A DNA stretch of 64,000 nucleotides from positions 1 through 64,000 of the forward strand of contig NZ_KE150424.1 of assembly GCF_000411295.1 (NCBI RefSeq). The letters are read 5' to 3'. The notes below the pieces were generated by a model. The model saw only the letters and a list, made by a program, of their open reading frames with translations. It did not search any database and was not told the DNA's origin. Positions 36,918-44,594 of the stretch are shown piece after piece; position 1 is the stretch's first letter, and each line of letters begins with the position of its first letter. Origin of the DNA: Paenisporosarcina sp. HGH0030. GTDB taxonomy: Bacteria; Bacillota; Bacilli; Bacillales_A; Planococcaceae. A program made the position numbers and the translations under genes.

Positions 36918-37543
36918 GCAATTACTTTTCCCGTTGGAACGAGCTTGCGGCCATAAAAAAAGAACTCGCAGACCGCGATTGGTTCTACGGCACGAGTGGT
37001 AATTTATCGATTAAGGTAACGAATGAACCGGTTACATTCCTCGTTACAGCATCTGGTAAGGACAAACGGAAATTCACGGATCATGACTTTTTACTGGTTG
37101 ATGCAACTGGTGAAAAATTGGAGGAAACGATGTCAAAGCCATCGGCCGAAACGTTACTCCACGCTAAGATTTATAACAAAACAAATGCCGGTTGTGTCCT
37201 TCATGTGCACACGATTGACAACAATGTCATCACAGAACTGTATAAACATGATACACATATCGATTTCACCGGAAATGAAATTATTAAAGCACTCGGTTCC
37301 TGGGAACAAGATGCCAAAGTCAGCATTCCGATCATTCCAAATGTCGCGCATATCCCGACACTTGCTGAACAATTTGATCGTTATGTAACAGGGGACACGG
37401 GAGCAATCCTGATTAAAAATCACGGCATCACGGTGTGGGGCAAAGACGCTTTTGAAGCGAAAAAATATTTGGAAGCATGGGAATTTTTATTCTCGTACCA
37501 AGTGAAAATAGCAACTATAAAACATGTAGTGGGGAGTTATTAA
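36914..37543 (+). CDS. mtnB: methylthioribulose-1-phosphate dehydratase MtnB
   Basis: A 209-residue class II aldolase-fold protein with the Zn-binding HVHTID near residue 96 and the late [11 protein letters not shown]. Glu in [10 protein letters not shown] near 77 fits the catalytic site. It converts methylthioribulose 1-phosphate to the diketo compound used by MtnW. It starts with a 4-base overlap with mtnX and ends two bases before mtnD. Confidence 0.95.
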   Translation: MSNYFSRWNELAAIKKELADRDWFYGTSGNLSIKVTNEPVTFLVTASGKDKRKFTDHDFLLVDATGEKLEETMSKPSAETLLHAKIYNKTNAGCVLHVHTIDNNVITELYKHDTHIDFTGNEIIKALGSWEQDAKVSIPIIPNVAHIPTLAEQFDRYVTGDTGAILIKNHGITVWGKDAFEAKKYLEAWEFLFSYQVKIATIKHVVGSY

Positions 37544-37545
37544 AA

Positions 37546-38076
37546 ATGGCATACATTCGCAAACACGCAAACAACGAACGCATTGAAGAAGAGCAAGCAG
37601 TCATCGCCTTTTTGAACAGCAATGAAGTTATTTACGAAAAATGGGCCATCGAGAAGCTTCCAACCGAACTTCGTGAAAAATTCAATTTAACAGATGAAGA
37701 AAAACAACAGATTCTATCCGCATTCGGAATCGAAATTGCTGACATTTCCAAGCGACGCAACTACCAGCAAGCGGATGTGATTTCACTCTCTGAATCAACG
37801 CCTAACTTGGAACAACTGTTGAAAAATTTCCAACAAGAGCACCATCATGAAGACGATGAAGTGCGTTTCATCGTCAGCGGTCATGGCATTTTCGTCATTC
37901 AATCGGAAGACGGAGAGTTCTTTGATGTCGAGTTGCAACCGGGAGACTTAATCTCTGTACCTGAAAATGTTCGGCACTACTTTACGCTGATGGAAGACCG
38001 TAAAGTTGTAGCAGTACGCATCTTTGTCACGACAGAAGGCTGGGTACCGATTTACGAGAAGGAAACAGTCGCTTAA
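37546..38076 (+). CDS. mtnD: acireductone dioxygenase MtnD
   Basis: A 176-residue cupin with metal ligands in EHHHEDDEVRFIVSGHG and the second His in NVRHYFT. It oxidises acireductone to 4-methylthio-2-oxobutyrate (Fe form) or other products (Ni form). ATG 37546 follows GGGGAG; longer readings are inside mtnB. It ends the operon and its product is the substrate of MtnE at 2604. Confidence 0.95.
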   Translation: MAYIRKHANNERIEEEQAVIAFLNSNEVIYEKWAIEKLPTELREKFNLTDEEKQQILSAFGIEIADISKRRNYQQADVISLSESTPNLEQLLKNFQQEHHHEDDEVRFIVSGHGIFVIQSEDGEFFDVELQPGDLISVPENVRHYFTLMEDRKVVAVRIFVTTEGWVPIYEKETVA

Positions 38077-38089
38077 TTAGAGGTTGATT

Positions 38090-38225
38090 ACTTTTTGACC
38101 ACTTGATAAAGGTCTTTGACCAGTCAAGATTGATTTTCATCCAGTTAGCCCAAGTTTTTGACCAGTCAGCAATGGCTTTCGTTCATTCGTGGTCACTTTC
38201 CGTCCATTCGCCTGGACACGGAAAA
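38090..38225. repeat. degenerate ~22-base intergenic repeats
   Basis: After mtnD, five or six units of about 22 bases share TTTnTGACCAgTnA (for example TTTTTGACCACTTGATAAAGG and TTTTTGACCAGTCAGCAATGG). They form no ORF. A terminator follows. Similar periodic stretches with other sequences occur at 30279 and 24010. Confidence 0.6.
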
Positions 38226-38248
38226 AATCATCCTTTCCAGACACACAA

Positions 38249-38284
38249 TAAAACCTGACATCCCGTAAGGAGTCAGGTTTTTTG
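38249..38284 (+). terminator. terminator of mtnWXBD operon
   Basis: AAACCTGAC and GTCAGGTTT pair over 12 bases and are followed by TTTTTG, about 170 bases after the mtnD stop and past the repeats. Confidence 0.88.
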
Positions 38285-38355
38285 TACTTATTACACACGA
38301 TGGGGGAAGAAAGAGTCGTGCGTCATAGTCGAATGTGAGGGTTAATTTCTATAAA

Positions 38356-38454
38356 TTAGTATAGACAACTCGCACCGACAATAATTAACAAGATGAAGAG
38401 AACAACAATCAACGTGAACGTAGAACCGCTAGTATTGCAGCATTCGTATCCCAT
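38356..38454 (-). CDS. YjcZ family sporulation peptide
   Basis: A 32-residue minus-strand peptide, N-terminal MGYECCNTSGSTFT then FALIVVLFILLIIVGA-type hydrophobic helix ending in Tyr, the YjcZ family pattern. AGGTGG precedes the ATG. A possible sigma-K -10, CATATGCTA, lies 32 bases upstream (38486-38494 on the complement). Family members are spore-related membrane peptides of unknown role. Two adjacent Cys are unusual compared with the second copy at 41107. Confidence 0.85.
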   Translation of the reverse strand: MGYECCNTSGSTFTLIVVLFILLIIVGASCLY

Positions 38455-38559
38455 GCTTTACACCACCTTTTTAGAAAGGATGCTTTAGCATATGCACATC
38501 TTTGGCACTGACCCGGGAAAAAATCACGGTTCACTACACAAGATTGTTTCTTGCTTCAT

Positions 38560-39213
38560 TCATTTTATTTGGCCACACCATTCTTCTTTCAAGACGGCAT
38601 TTACTTTGGCTAAGTTGAACTTTTGATACCCTTGACCTTCTGCCCATGCTTTCATCCCCGCGTGTTCAGGGTCATCTTTGTCTTTCATGACGCGCTTGAA
38701 TTCGTCATATCCAGGCGGACCTCCCACATCTTCAGGTGGGCAAGTACCTTTGCCTTCGAGCAGTTGCGGATAATTATACGCGTAATCATCCACTACTTGT
38801 TCGAGCACCACTTCGTGGTCCCAGCTGTCTCCAAAGTCATACATGTAGCGAAATACGGGGGAGTCATGGACGTATTTGGTCAAATCCACATCGCGTGCGA
38901 GTAATAGCTGAGTACGGATAAACCGTTGATACATTCTGAATTCATACGATCCTTCTTCTGGCGGGTTTTTCATATAGTATTGGGCCATGCCGAAGTTTTC
39001 TGAAACCGATTCTTCATCGCCGACTAATTGAATCGTTTTATTGTTCTTGGAATCGTCGATGGAGAAATTAAATAAGTGACTATTTGTCCATCCGACTGAG
39101 GTTTGGATAATCGAATGTAAATCATAAAAATCGAGCGTCTCAGGTACGATAATGCGACGCCGTACTTTCGGTTTTACATAATTTAGCGTGACAAGAAATT
39201 GATAGGCTTTCAA
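38560..39213 (-). CDS. plasmid pRiA4b ORF-3 family protein
   Basis: A 217-residue protein of the pRiA4b ORF-3 / IS1096-passenger family: FLVTLNYVKPKVRRRIIVPETL, SVGWTNSHLFNFSID, FRYMYDFGDSWDHEVVLE and GTCPPEDVGGPPGYDEF are diagnostic. The function is unknown. Despite the name, no transposase or inverted repeats are seen nearby. Confidence 0.93.
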   Translation of the reverse strand: MKAYQFLVTLNYVKPKVRRRIIVPETLDFYDLHSIIQTSVGWTNSHLFNFSIDDSKNNKTIQLVGDEESVSENFGMAQYYMKNPPEEGSYEFRMYQRFIRTQLLLARDVDLTKYVHDSPVFRYMYDFGDSWDHEVVLEQVVDDYAYNYPQLLEGKGTCPPEDVGGPPGYDEFKRVMKDKDDPEHAGMKAWAEGQGYQKFNLAKVNAVLKEEWCGQIK

Positions 39214-39424
39214 GATATCACCTCTACTTTAGAATTTTTCCCCATCATACCACAGAAGCATTTGTTCTGGTTTTCTGGAGAGTATTGGTGTGGCCTCATT
39301 GTTATAAAAAACGGCGTTAGCTGGAAATGTTTACAGTTCCCATTTCTATCAATTTTAAGAAACATGGTATGATAGAAGAAAATTAATAAAATTATTTCCA
39401 TAGGAAGATACAAGTGGGTGACGA

Positions 39425-40093
39425 ATGAAAGAAGCGATCAACAAATTCACGCATAAAAACTGGTTGGTTTGGGCTGGCTTATTGTTGCTGCTCATTTTTT
39501 TACTATTAAATCGTCAGATCATTACTCTTCTCGTAAATCGTGACGTCGAAGGCATTCAAGATTTTTTGGATGATAATCTGCTTTATGCATATATATTTAT
39601 GCTGGTCATCATGATTCTCCAAAATTCGTTTACGGTGTTTCCTTTACTATTAGTAATTACCATCAACATTACGCTGTTTGGATTTTTTGATGGTTTTTTA
39701 TGGAGCTGGATTTCCAGTGTAATCGCCGCAGTCTTCGTCTTCTGTGCCGTCCGCTTCTTGTTTCAAGAAAGATTGATTGAAAAATTCAAACCAGGTTTAC
39801 TTGTACAAATAGAAGCGAATGGATTTGCTTATGTATTCCAAGCGCGGATTTTCCCTTTAGTCCCGACTAGTTTGGTCAATATATTGGGAGGATTGAGCAC
39901 GGTTCGGTTTTGGCCGTTTATTCTTGCCACGACCATCGGGAATTTTATTTATTTTTTCATCCTGGCACTGATTCCCGCTGGTCTAGTATCAAAGGAAATT
40001 GATGAAGCCATGATTTGGGTCATTTTAGTGAGTGCTATCTTGTTATACTACTTGTTCAAACTTGTTCGAAAAAAACGGAAACCCTCTAACTAA
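39425..40093 (+). CDS. VTT-domain membrane protein (TVP38/TMEM64-like)
   Basis: A 222-residue protein with five or six spans and a central VTT/SNARE-associated region with FPLVPTSLVNILGGLSTVRF. Related to B. subtilis YdjX/YtxB-like proteins; relatives have scramblase-like roles. Terminator follows. Another VTT protein lies at 41401. Confidence 0.9.
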   Translation: MKEAINKFTHKNWLVWAGLLLLLIFLLLNRQIITLLVNRDVEGIQDFLDDNLLYAYIFMLVIMILQNSFTVFPLLLVITINITLFGFFDGFLWSWISSVIAAVFVFCAVRFLFQERLIEKFKPGLLVQIEANGFAYVFQARIFPLVPTSLVNILGGLSTVRFWPFILATTIGNFIYFFILALIPAGLVSKEIDEAMIWVILVSAILLYYLFKLVRKKRKPSN

Positions 40094-40100
40094 AGAGACT

Positions 40101-40135
40101 AACCCAGTTCACAAAGTGTGAGCTGGGTTTTATTT
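40101..40135. terminator. bidirectional terminator
   Basis: AACCCAG..CTGGGTT with an inner TCAC/GTGA helix, flanked by T-rich sequence on the right and A-rich-free left; it lies between two convergent genes and overlaps the last codons of the hydrolase gene. Confidence 0.75.
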
Positions 40136-40909
40136 TTGATCTAAAAATTCGAGTACGAAATCCAAGAACAGCAAGGGTTGTTCCACATTAGGCGCATGTC
40201 CTGACTGATTGAACTCCACAAACGTGGCATTCGGAATCAATTTCGCTGTTTCACGTCCCACTTCAGGCGGATTCAATCCATCATGATCGCCACTGATGAC
40301 CAATGTTTCAGCTGTTATACGATACAAATCCTCACGGAAATCAAAGCCTTCTAACGCTTCATTTGCAGCTTCAATCTCGTTAGCGGTCAAGGGTGAACCC
40401 TTTTCAGCAGCATAGTGACTCCACTTTCCGACAGCTTTAAGGTCATGAAAAATATATGGAGAGACTTTGACTACTTTCTCTGAAAAGTCCATTCCTTCAA
40501 GTTCTTTTGCATGTTTGGCAAACAAGGCTTCCATTGAAGATGTTTTCCCTTGGGATTTCGTTGCCACTAAAATCAGTTTCTTCACACGTTCCGGTGAAGC
40601 AATTGCTACACCTTGCGCAATATAGCTACCCATTGAGACACCTAGCAAATAAGTTTCTTCAATCCCTAAATGTTCAAGCAATCGAAGTACATCGCCGATA
40701 TGATCATCTAACGTATACGATGATGGTTTCTCGGAGTCCCCGTGCCCACGTGCATCTAGTACGATTGTTCGAAAATACTTCTTGAATACTTTTACTTCCG
40801 CATCAAACATATGGCGATTGCCGGTTAACCCATGCAGTAACAATAGAGGCTCACCGGATCCATATTCTTCATATGTTAAACTCGTTCCAATACTCTTAAA
40901 TGTTCCCAT
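40130..40909 (-). CDS. alpha/beta hydrolase
   Basis: A 259-residue hydrolase. Oxyanion motif LLHGLTGN, nucleophile elbow LGVSMGSYIA (Ser), acid Asp in ISGDHDGLNPP and His in SGHAPNVEQP complete the triad. It resembles 3-oxoadipate enol-lactonase/YfhM-like esterases; substrate unknown. ATG 40909 follows AGAGGTGATT and is preferred over 40930. Confidence 0.92.
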   Translation of the reverse strand: MGTFKSIGTSLTYEEYGSGEPLLLLHGLTGNRHMFDAEVKVFKKYFRTIVLDARGHGDSEKPSSYTLDDHIGDVLRLLEHLGIEETYLLGVSMGSYIAQGVAIASPERVKKLILVATKSQGKTSSMEALFAKHAKELEGMDFSEKVVKVSPYIFHDLKAVGKWSHYAAEKGSPLTANEIEAANEALEGFDFREDLYRITAETLVISGDHDGLNPPEVGRETAKLIPNATFVEFNQSGHAPNVEQPLLFLDFVLEFLDQK

Positions 40910-41106
40910 CCAATCACCTCTATTCATCATGTTCCCTCGTGCACTCGAATGAAAACAACAGCTAAGGTGTTACTTATTCTGTTAGTTCTCAGAAACGGGG
41001 CTTGTCCAAAAATTCCAAAGCGATTCTTCATAATAGGGGAGAGCGCCTACAAAGCGCTCTCGGAGTGCTTGTGAGAGTGGTTTTCTTTTCCTTGCGATTA
41101 TTTTAA

Positions 41107-41196
41107 TTAGTAAAGAAAAGCAGCTCCGACAATAATCAACAAAATGAAAAGTACCACAAGTAAAGCGAAAGAAGATCCGCCGCTATTATATCCCAT
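41107..41196 (-). CDS. YjcZ family sporulation peptide
   Basis: A 29-residue minus-strand peptide, MGYNSGGSSFALLVVLFILL then a hydrophobic tail ending in Tyr, a typical YjcZ member. AAGGCGGTG precedes the ATG. It is a second copy, 2.7 kb from the one at 38356. Confidence 0.9.
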   Translation of the reverse strand: MGYNSGGSSFALLVVLFILLIIVGAAFLY

Positions 41197-41223
41197 AGAT
41201 AACACCGCCTTTCATAATGAGAT

Positions 41224-41245
41224 GTTGTATTATACGTAATACAAC
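41224..41245. promoter_or_regulatory. palindrome upstream of yjcZ-like gene
   Basis: GTTGTATTA and TAATACAAC pair exactly across four bases, 28 bases before the yjcZ-like start. The minus strand reads TATAAT inside it, so it may overlap a promoter and act as an operator. Confidence 0.45.
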
Positions 41246-41400
41246 GGTCTGCAAATGGGGCAATGTCTTGGATAATATAAATAAATCTATGTTTCAGGCA
41301 AGGACCAAGTCTACGAACATCTTAGTTTGTTGTTCAAGCAAGATTCTTCATAGTATAAATATTATAGGGTTAATATGGTTAATATATGCAATGAAGCCAA

Positions 41401-41955
41401 TCATCTCTGAGAATTATTGAATTTTTTCCATACATGCAAAAGTAAAGCGAATGCCAACACGAAGACAAGATACTGTCCAGCTTGTGCCCATTCTACAAGT
41501 GTGTATGTAGCGGAAGTTTCCAACAGTAGAGCGGGCAACTTACCTATACTGCCGGCTACTGCAAAGGACCCAAAACTCATGGTGCCGACTGCTGCATAAA
41601 GAGTGACTAATCCAGAAGGGACGAATGGCATCAACCGCAGCCCGATGACAAACAAAAAGGCTTCCTTGGGTGAAGCATGCAGCAACTTTTGCAGGCGTGG
41701 AGCATGCTTGGTCTTATCGGCGATAACATGTCGAAATCCTTTTCGGTACAATCCAAAAGCGATTAAACTCCCCACAATTTCTCCAATAAGTGAGACTGAA
41801 AAACCTCCCCAAAATCCAAAAACCGCCACATTCGCAGCCGTCAAGAATGCACTTGGGACAACACCTGAAATGGCAATTAATATATTGAGGGAAATACTCA
41901 ATAAGACAGCTACAGGAAGGGGGAGCATATGTAAATAAGTCAATAAAGCATCCAT
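41401..41955 (-). CDS. VTT-domain membrane protein
   Basis: A 184-residue protein with four to five spans, with SGVVPSAFLTAANVAVFGFWGG and GLRLMPFVPSGLVTLYAAVG, the latter the VTT motif. ATG 41955 follows AAGGAG; a longer reading to 41982 lacks a site. It shares the domain but not close sequence with the protein at 39425. Confidence 0.88.
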   Translation of the reverse strand: MDALLTYLHMLPLPVAVLLSISLNILIAISGVVPSAFLTAANVAVFGFWGGFSVSLIGEIVGSLIAFGLYRKGFRHVIADKTKHAPRLQKLLHASPKEAFLFVIGLRLMPFVPSGLVTLYAAVGTMSFGSFAVAGSIGKLPALLLETSATYTLVEWAQAGQYLVFVLAFALLLHVWKKFNNSQR

Positions 41956-42138
41956 GTATATTAAGCTCCTTGCATAAAACAATATTGAAATGTAGTTAAT
42001 GTTTCAGCGAAGCCTTACTTTTTCTTAGTCACGGTTCTATAAGATTCGATGATAGATATATAATACCTTCAATTAAAGGAAGATGCCGCAAGCGTAGCGT
42101 GAAGGTCTGTCACATCGTTGACCATAAAAATTCACATT

Positions 42139-42180
42139 AAAAAAGCCAAACGGAATGAAGTTCATCCTGCTTGGCTTTCT
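42139..42180 (-). terminator. terminator after copper-protein remnant
   Basis: On the minus strand AGCCAAGC and GTTTGGCT pair (one G-T) with an inner GGATGAAC/GTTCATCC-type helix and lead into TTTTTTAATG. It marks the end of the remnant's old transcript. Confidence 0.85.
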
Positions 42181-42188
42181 CACATCTT

Positions 42189-42332
42189 TTAGGCAACCAT
42201 GTTACGGCATGCTTCAGCGCATACCCGGTCGAGACGAATGCAGTCCACCATCATTTTCACATTGTCTTCTTTCAGACAGGAATCAAAACAAACGTTATAC
42301 GCTTCCAAGCATTCTTCATAAGTGGGATTTAC
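42189..42332 (-). pseudogene. remnant of four-helix copper-binding protein (YhjQ/Csp-like)
   Basis: Minus strand encodes NPTYEECLEAYNVCFDSCLK, then VKMMVDCIRLDRVCAEACRN-MVA and a stop. The CxxxC helices match YhjQ/Csp-type cytosolic copper storage proteins, which are about 110 residues. The middle (roughly 55-60 residues) appears deleted, joining the LDR of helix 2 to the C-terminal CAEACR. The codon where a start is expected after GGTGAGGAG is GTA rather than GTG, so translation is doubtful. A terminator still follows. Confidence 0.7.
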
Positions 42333-42447
42333 GTTTTACTCCTCACCTTCATCCAGTAGTTATCCATATCGTTCCCTACAGACACTAGACTAAACGCCTT
42401 TTAGACAATTAGTGCTTAGTGAAAAGTGCTTTTACAGTGAATCGCTT

Positions 42448-43422
42448 TTATTTAGAAACGCTACCGGCAGCTAAAATTTGTTTCCAATTAGCTCCGCCAT
42501 CAGTTGTTTGGTACACATCATTTTTCAATGTTGCGATGGATATTTCATTGTCATCAGTAGGATTGACAGCAATGTAAATAATCGCATTATCCTTCTTCAG
42601 TTCTGGAACGTTCATGGCTTTTTCCTCTTTTGTCGCAAGGTCGATTTGATTCAATTGAACTTTGTTATCTACTATCTCCGCAATATATGCCTGTCGTTCG
42701 CTTAACAGGGCATAAGTGATTGTCTTGCCTTTCGTAGCAAGGGAAAATGTCTTGCCCGCATCTTTAGATACGTACAACCCACGGTCTGTACCAATCGCAA
42801 CGGTTTCAGGTTCATCTGGATGTGCAGATATATTGGACATCATGTTAGCTTCAAATCCACCCATATCCATGGTAGTCCACGACTTACCTAAATCATCCGA
42901 ATAATAAAAGCCGTTTCCTAACTTTTCAGTTGGCATCTCATTAAAAACGTAGATGCGATCTGTATTGTAACCAGCTGCTAAATAGTGAAAGTCAATTTCA
43001 CCTTCGAATGCATATTGCTCAAACGACTCGCCTGCATTTGTACTTTTGAGCAGACCAAGCGGATTCTTATATTTCGAACCAGGCTCAGGATGACCACTGG
43101 AAACAAAGCCGTCCGCCACAGCTTGGAAGCCCATGTAATCATGCTTCTCACCCGTTGTTTCTTTCCATATTCCTTCTTCATACAAAACAGGACCGTGGTG
43201 GCTGGCGAGCATTAATGCGTCGCCGGAACCAGGGTAGCCAATCCCATGTATATGAGATACTTCAACATTTGTTGTTTCCTTATAAAAATCTCCAGATGGA
43301 GAGGAAGAACTCTCCTGAGTTGATTTCTCTACTTTGTGTTCATTGTGTTCGGTCTTTTCATTTGATGAACAGGCTGCTAGCATCACACTCATAAGCCCCA
43401 TCATAAGAATCCATTTTTGCAT
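42448..43422 (-). CDS. BNR-repeat glycosylhydrolase-like lipoprotein (F510_1955 type)
   Basis: A lipoprotein of about 324 residues: lipobox LAAC (Cys18), a short His-containing linker, then a beta-propeller with Asp-box repeats (YYSDDLGKSW, YVSKDAGKTF, YQTTDGGANW). The HIHGIGYPGSGDALMLASHHG motif near the start is typical of the F510_1955 family. Catalysis is unproven. ATG 43422 or GTG 43431 could start it; no strong ribosome site for either. Relatives often sit near copper genes, which fits the copper-protein remnant next door. Confidence 0.85.
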   Translation of the reverse strand: MQKWILMMGLMSVMLAACSSNEKTEHNEHKVEKSTQESSSSPSGDFYKETTNVEVSHIHGIGYPGSGDALMLASHHGPVLYEEGIWKETTGEKHDYMGFQAVADGFVSSGHPEPGSKYKNPLGLLKSTNAGESFEQYAFEGEIDFHYLAAGYNTDRIYVFNEMPTEKLGNGFYYSDDLGKSWTTMDMGGFEANMMSNISAHPDEPETVAIGTDRGLYVSKDAGKTFSLATKGKTITYALLSERQAYIAEIVDNKVQLNQIDLATKEEKAMNVPELKKDNAIIYIAVNPTDDNEISIATLKNDVYQTTDGGANWKQILAAGSVSK

Positions 43423-43619
43423 ATTCCACACTCACTTTCATCTAATGGTAAATCCGTACGTATATCATCATCGGCTAACTGCCTTCATTTTACACGAAAA
43501 ATAGATTTAACCTATGCTATGACAAAGAAGTATTCTTGGAGAAATTCGAACGCCTTCAAGGTGCCGCAACGTGAAATAATGTTCAAGCTGTTTTATGTAG
43601 GTGAATAACGATATACGAT

Positions 43620-43652
43620 AACCCTTCGACTTCAAGTTGAAGGGTTATTTTT
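43620..43652 (+). terminator. plus-strand terminator
   Basis: AACCCTTC and GAAGGGTT with an inner ACTT/AAGT helix, followed by ATTTTTA. No confident gene ends just upstream. Confidence 0.8.
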
Positions 43653-43716
43653 AGTGGGTTGGAACATACTTTTAAATGGGTTGGACCGTTTTATGTAAAA
43701 ACTCCTCTAATTACCA

Positions 43717-43746
43717 TTGTTAAAAGAACAAATGTTCGCATATAAT
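43717..43746 (+). promoter_or_regulatory. LexA-type SOS promoter
   Basis: TTGTTA (43717) and TATAAT (43741) are spaced by 18 bases; between them lies GAACAAATGTTC (43726-43737), a perfect GAAC-N4-GTTC LexA/DinR box. DNA damage should induce the two genes that follow. Confidence 0.85.
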
Positions 43747-43767
43747 GAAAAAAAGGAGGCGGCTTGA

Positions 43768-43992
43768 ATGAAAGACAACATCGTAAAAATCATGAAGCGG
43801 CACGATATATTGGAAATGGTCTATTTAGCGAAGGATGGTAATATCACCAAACGCCGTGTGAAAATCATTAAAGCCTACCATGACACGTTTCAGGCGTACT
43901 GTTTTACAAAGCAGGCAAAGCGTACTTTTTACTTTGACAATGTCTTAGCAGCCGTCCCCGTCATTCGAAAAGAACGAGAGGACGTGATCTGA
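43768..43992 (+). CDS. small WYL-like protein upstream of YolD
   Basis: A 74-residue protein with MVYLAKDGNITKRRVKIIKA, FQAYCFTKQAKRTFYFDNVL; the pattern recalls the strand-rich WYL domain. Such proteins are seen beside yolD and Y-family polymerase genes (uvrX). AAAAAGGAGG precedes the ATG. Under an SOS promoter and overlapping the YolD gene by one base. Confidence 0.75.
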   Translation: MKDNIVKIMKRHDILEMVYLAKDGNITKRRVKIIKAYHDTFQAYCFTKQAKRTFYFDNVLAAVPVIRKEREDVI

Positions 43993-44348
43993 TGAAAATC
44001 AACCGCGGATTAAAAATGCAAGGCGACCTCAAAGATCGCGGCAAAATCAAATGGACGGCCATGATGCTGCCAGAGCACGTCGCGCAACTCCGCGAATGGC
44101 AACAAGAACACGATCTGGTTAAAAAACCCGAACTCGACGCGTTCGATTACGATACGATGCAGGAAGAAATCGAACGCGCACTCATCAGCCGAATGGAAAC
44201 ACGCCTCACTTCGTGGAAGAGCGGCAAAATCCACTATCACCGCGGCATCATCAAAGAAGCCAACAATCAGTGCCTACGATACGAAGATCCTTACGGTATT
44301 CACCAACTGCCACTCGACGAACTCGTCGGTGTCTTTGTCCTTACCTAA
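43992..44348 (+). CDS. YolD-like protein
   Basis: A 118-residue protein with the YolD signature RGKIKWTAMMLPEHVAQLREW and a C-terminal barrel ending DPYGIHQLPLDELVGVF. YolD is linked to SOS mutagenesis with UvrX/ImuB-type polymerases. No polymerase gene follows. Its third codon positions are clearly more GC-rich than its neighbours' (runs such as GCACGTCGCGCAACTCCGCG), suggesting a different origin. Confidence 0.88.
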   Translation: MKINRGLKMQGDLKDRGKIKWTAMMLPEHVAQLREWQQEHDLVKKPELDAFDYDTMQEEIERALISRMETRLTSWKSGKIHYHRGIIKEANNQCLRYEDPYGIHQLPLDELVGVFVLT

Positions 44349-44364
44349 CACTTAAAGAGCACCC

Positions 44365-44396
44365 AAAAAACCTCTTTAGCTAGTCAACTAAAGAGG
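44365..44396 (-). terminator. minus-strand terminator with no known gene
   Basis: CCTCTTTAG and CTAAAGAGG form a 9-bp stem; T residues follow on the minus strand only. The minus-strand stretch upstream (44397-44547) has no ORF I trust. Confidence 0.7.
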
Positions 44397-44547
44397 TCAT
44401 TTACCGCGAACACGCAACTACACAATTCAGTTATTAGAAAAACCTTCATATACTTCTCCTACCAATAACTCACTAACTGACACCACTCCAACGATGGTAG
44501 TATTGCACCCATGGCTCACTGCTGAGATGCACCATAATCGAATAATG

Positions 44548-44593
44548 AAAAAAGCGAAGCGAAGTGATGTCGTCACTTTCGCTTCGCTTTTTT
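44548..44593. terminator. bidirectional terminator before acetyltransferase gene
   Basis: AAAAAAGCGAAGCGAA and TTCGCTTCGCTTTTTT with an inner GTGA/TCAC helix; near-perfect and symmetric with A and T tracts. It stops the acetyltransferase transcript on the minus strand. Confidence 0.93.
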
Positions 44594-44594
44594 A

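Larger units (their letters stand above)
43432..43767. other. intergenic stretch with terminator and SOS promoter
   Basis: Contains a possible 29-codon plus-strand ORF (43519-43608) with no ribosome site, a plus terminator at 43620-43652, a short repeat of TGGGTTGGA-type units near 43656-43692, and the SOS promoter of the next gene. The small ORF may be decayed. Confidence 0.5.

Noticed and set aside
38560-39213. Possible mobile element because of the pRiA4b ORF-3 / IS1096 name
   Set aside because: No transposase, terminal repeats or target duplications are visible.
41039-41064. Strong hairpin GAGAGCGC/GCGCTCTC after the second yjcZ-like gene
   Set aside because: No T tract on either side, so not listed as a terminator; it may still be a processing or stalling signal.
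43417-43608. 63-residue plus-strand frame
   Set aside because: It begins in the leader of the lipoprotein gene, lacks a ribosome site and resembles nothing known.
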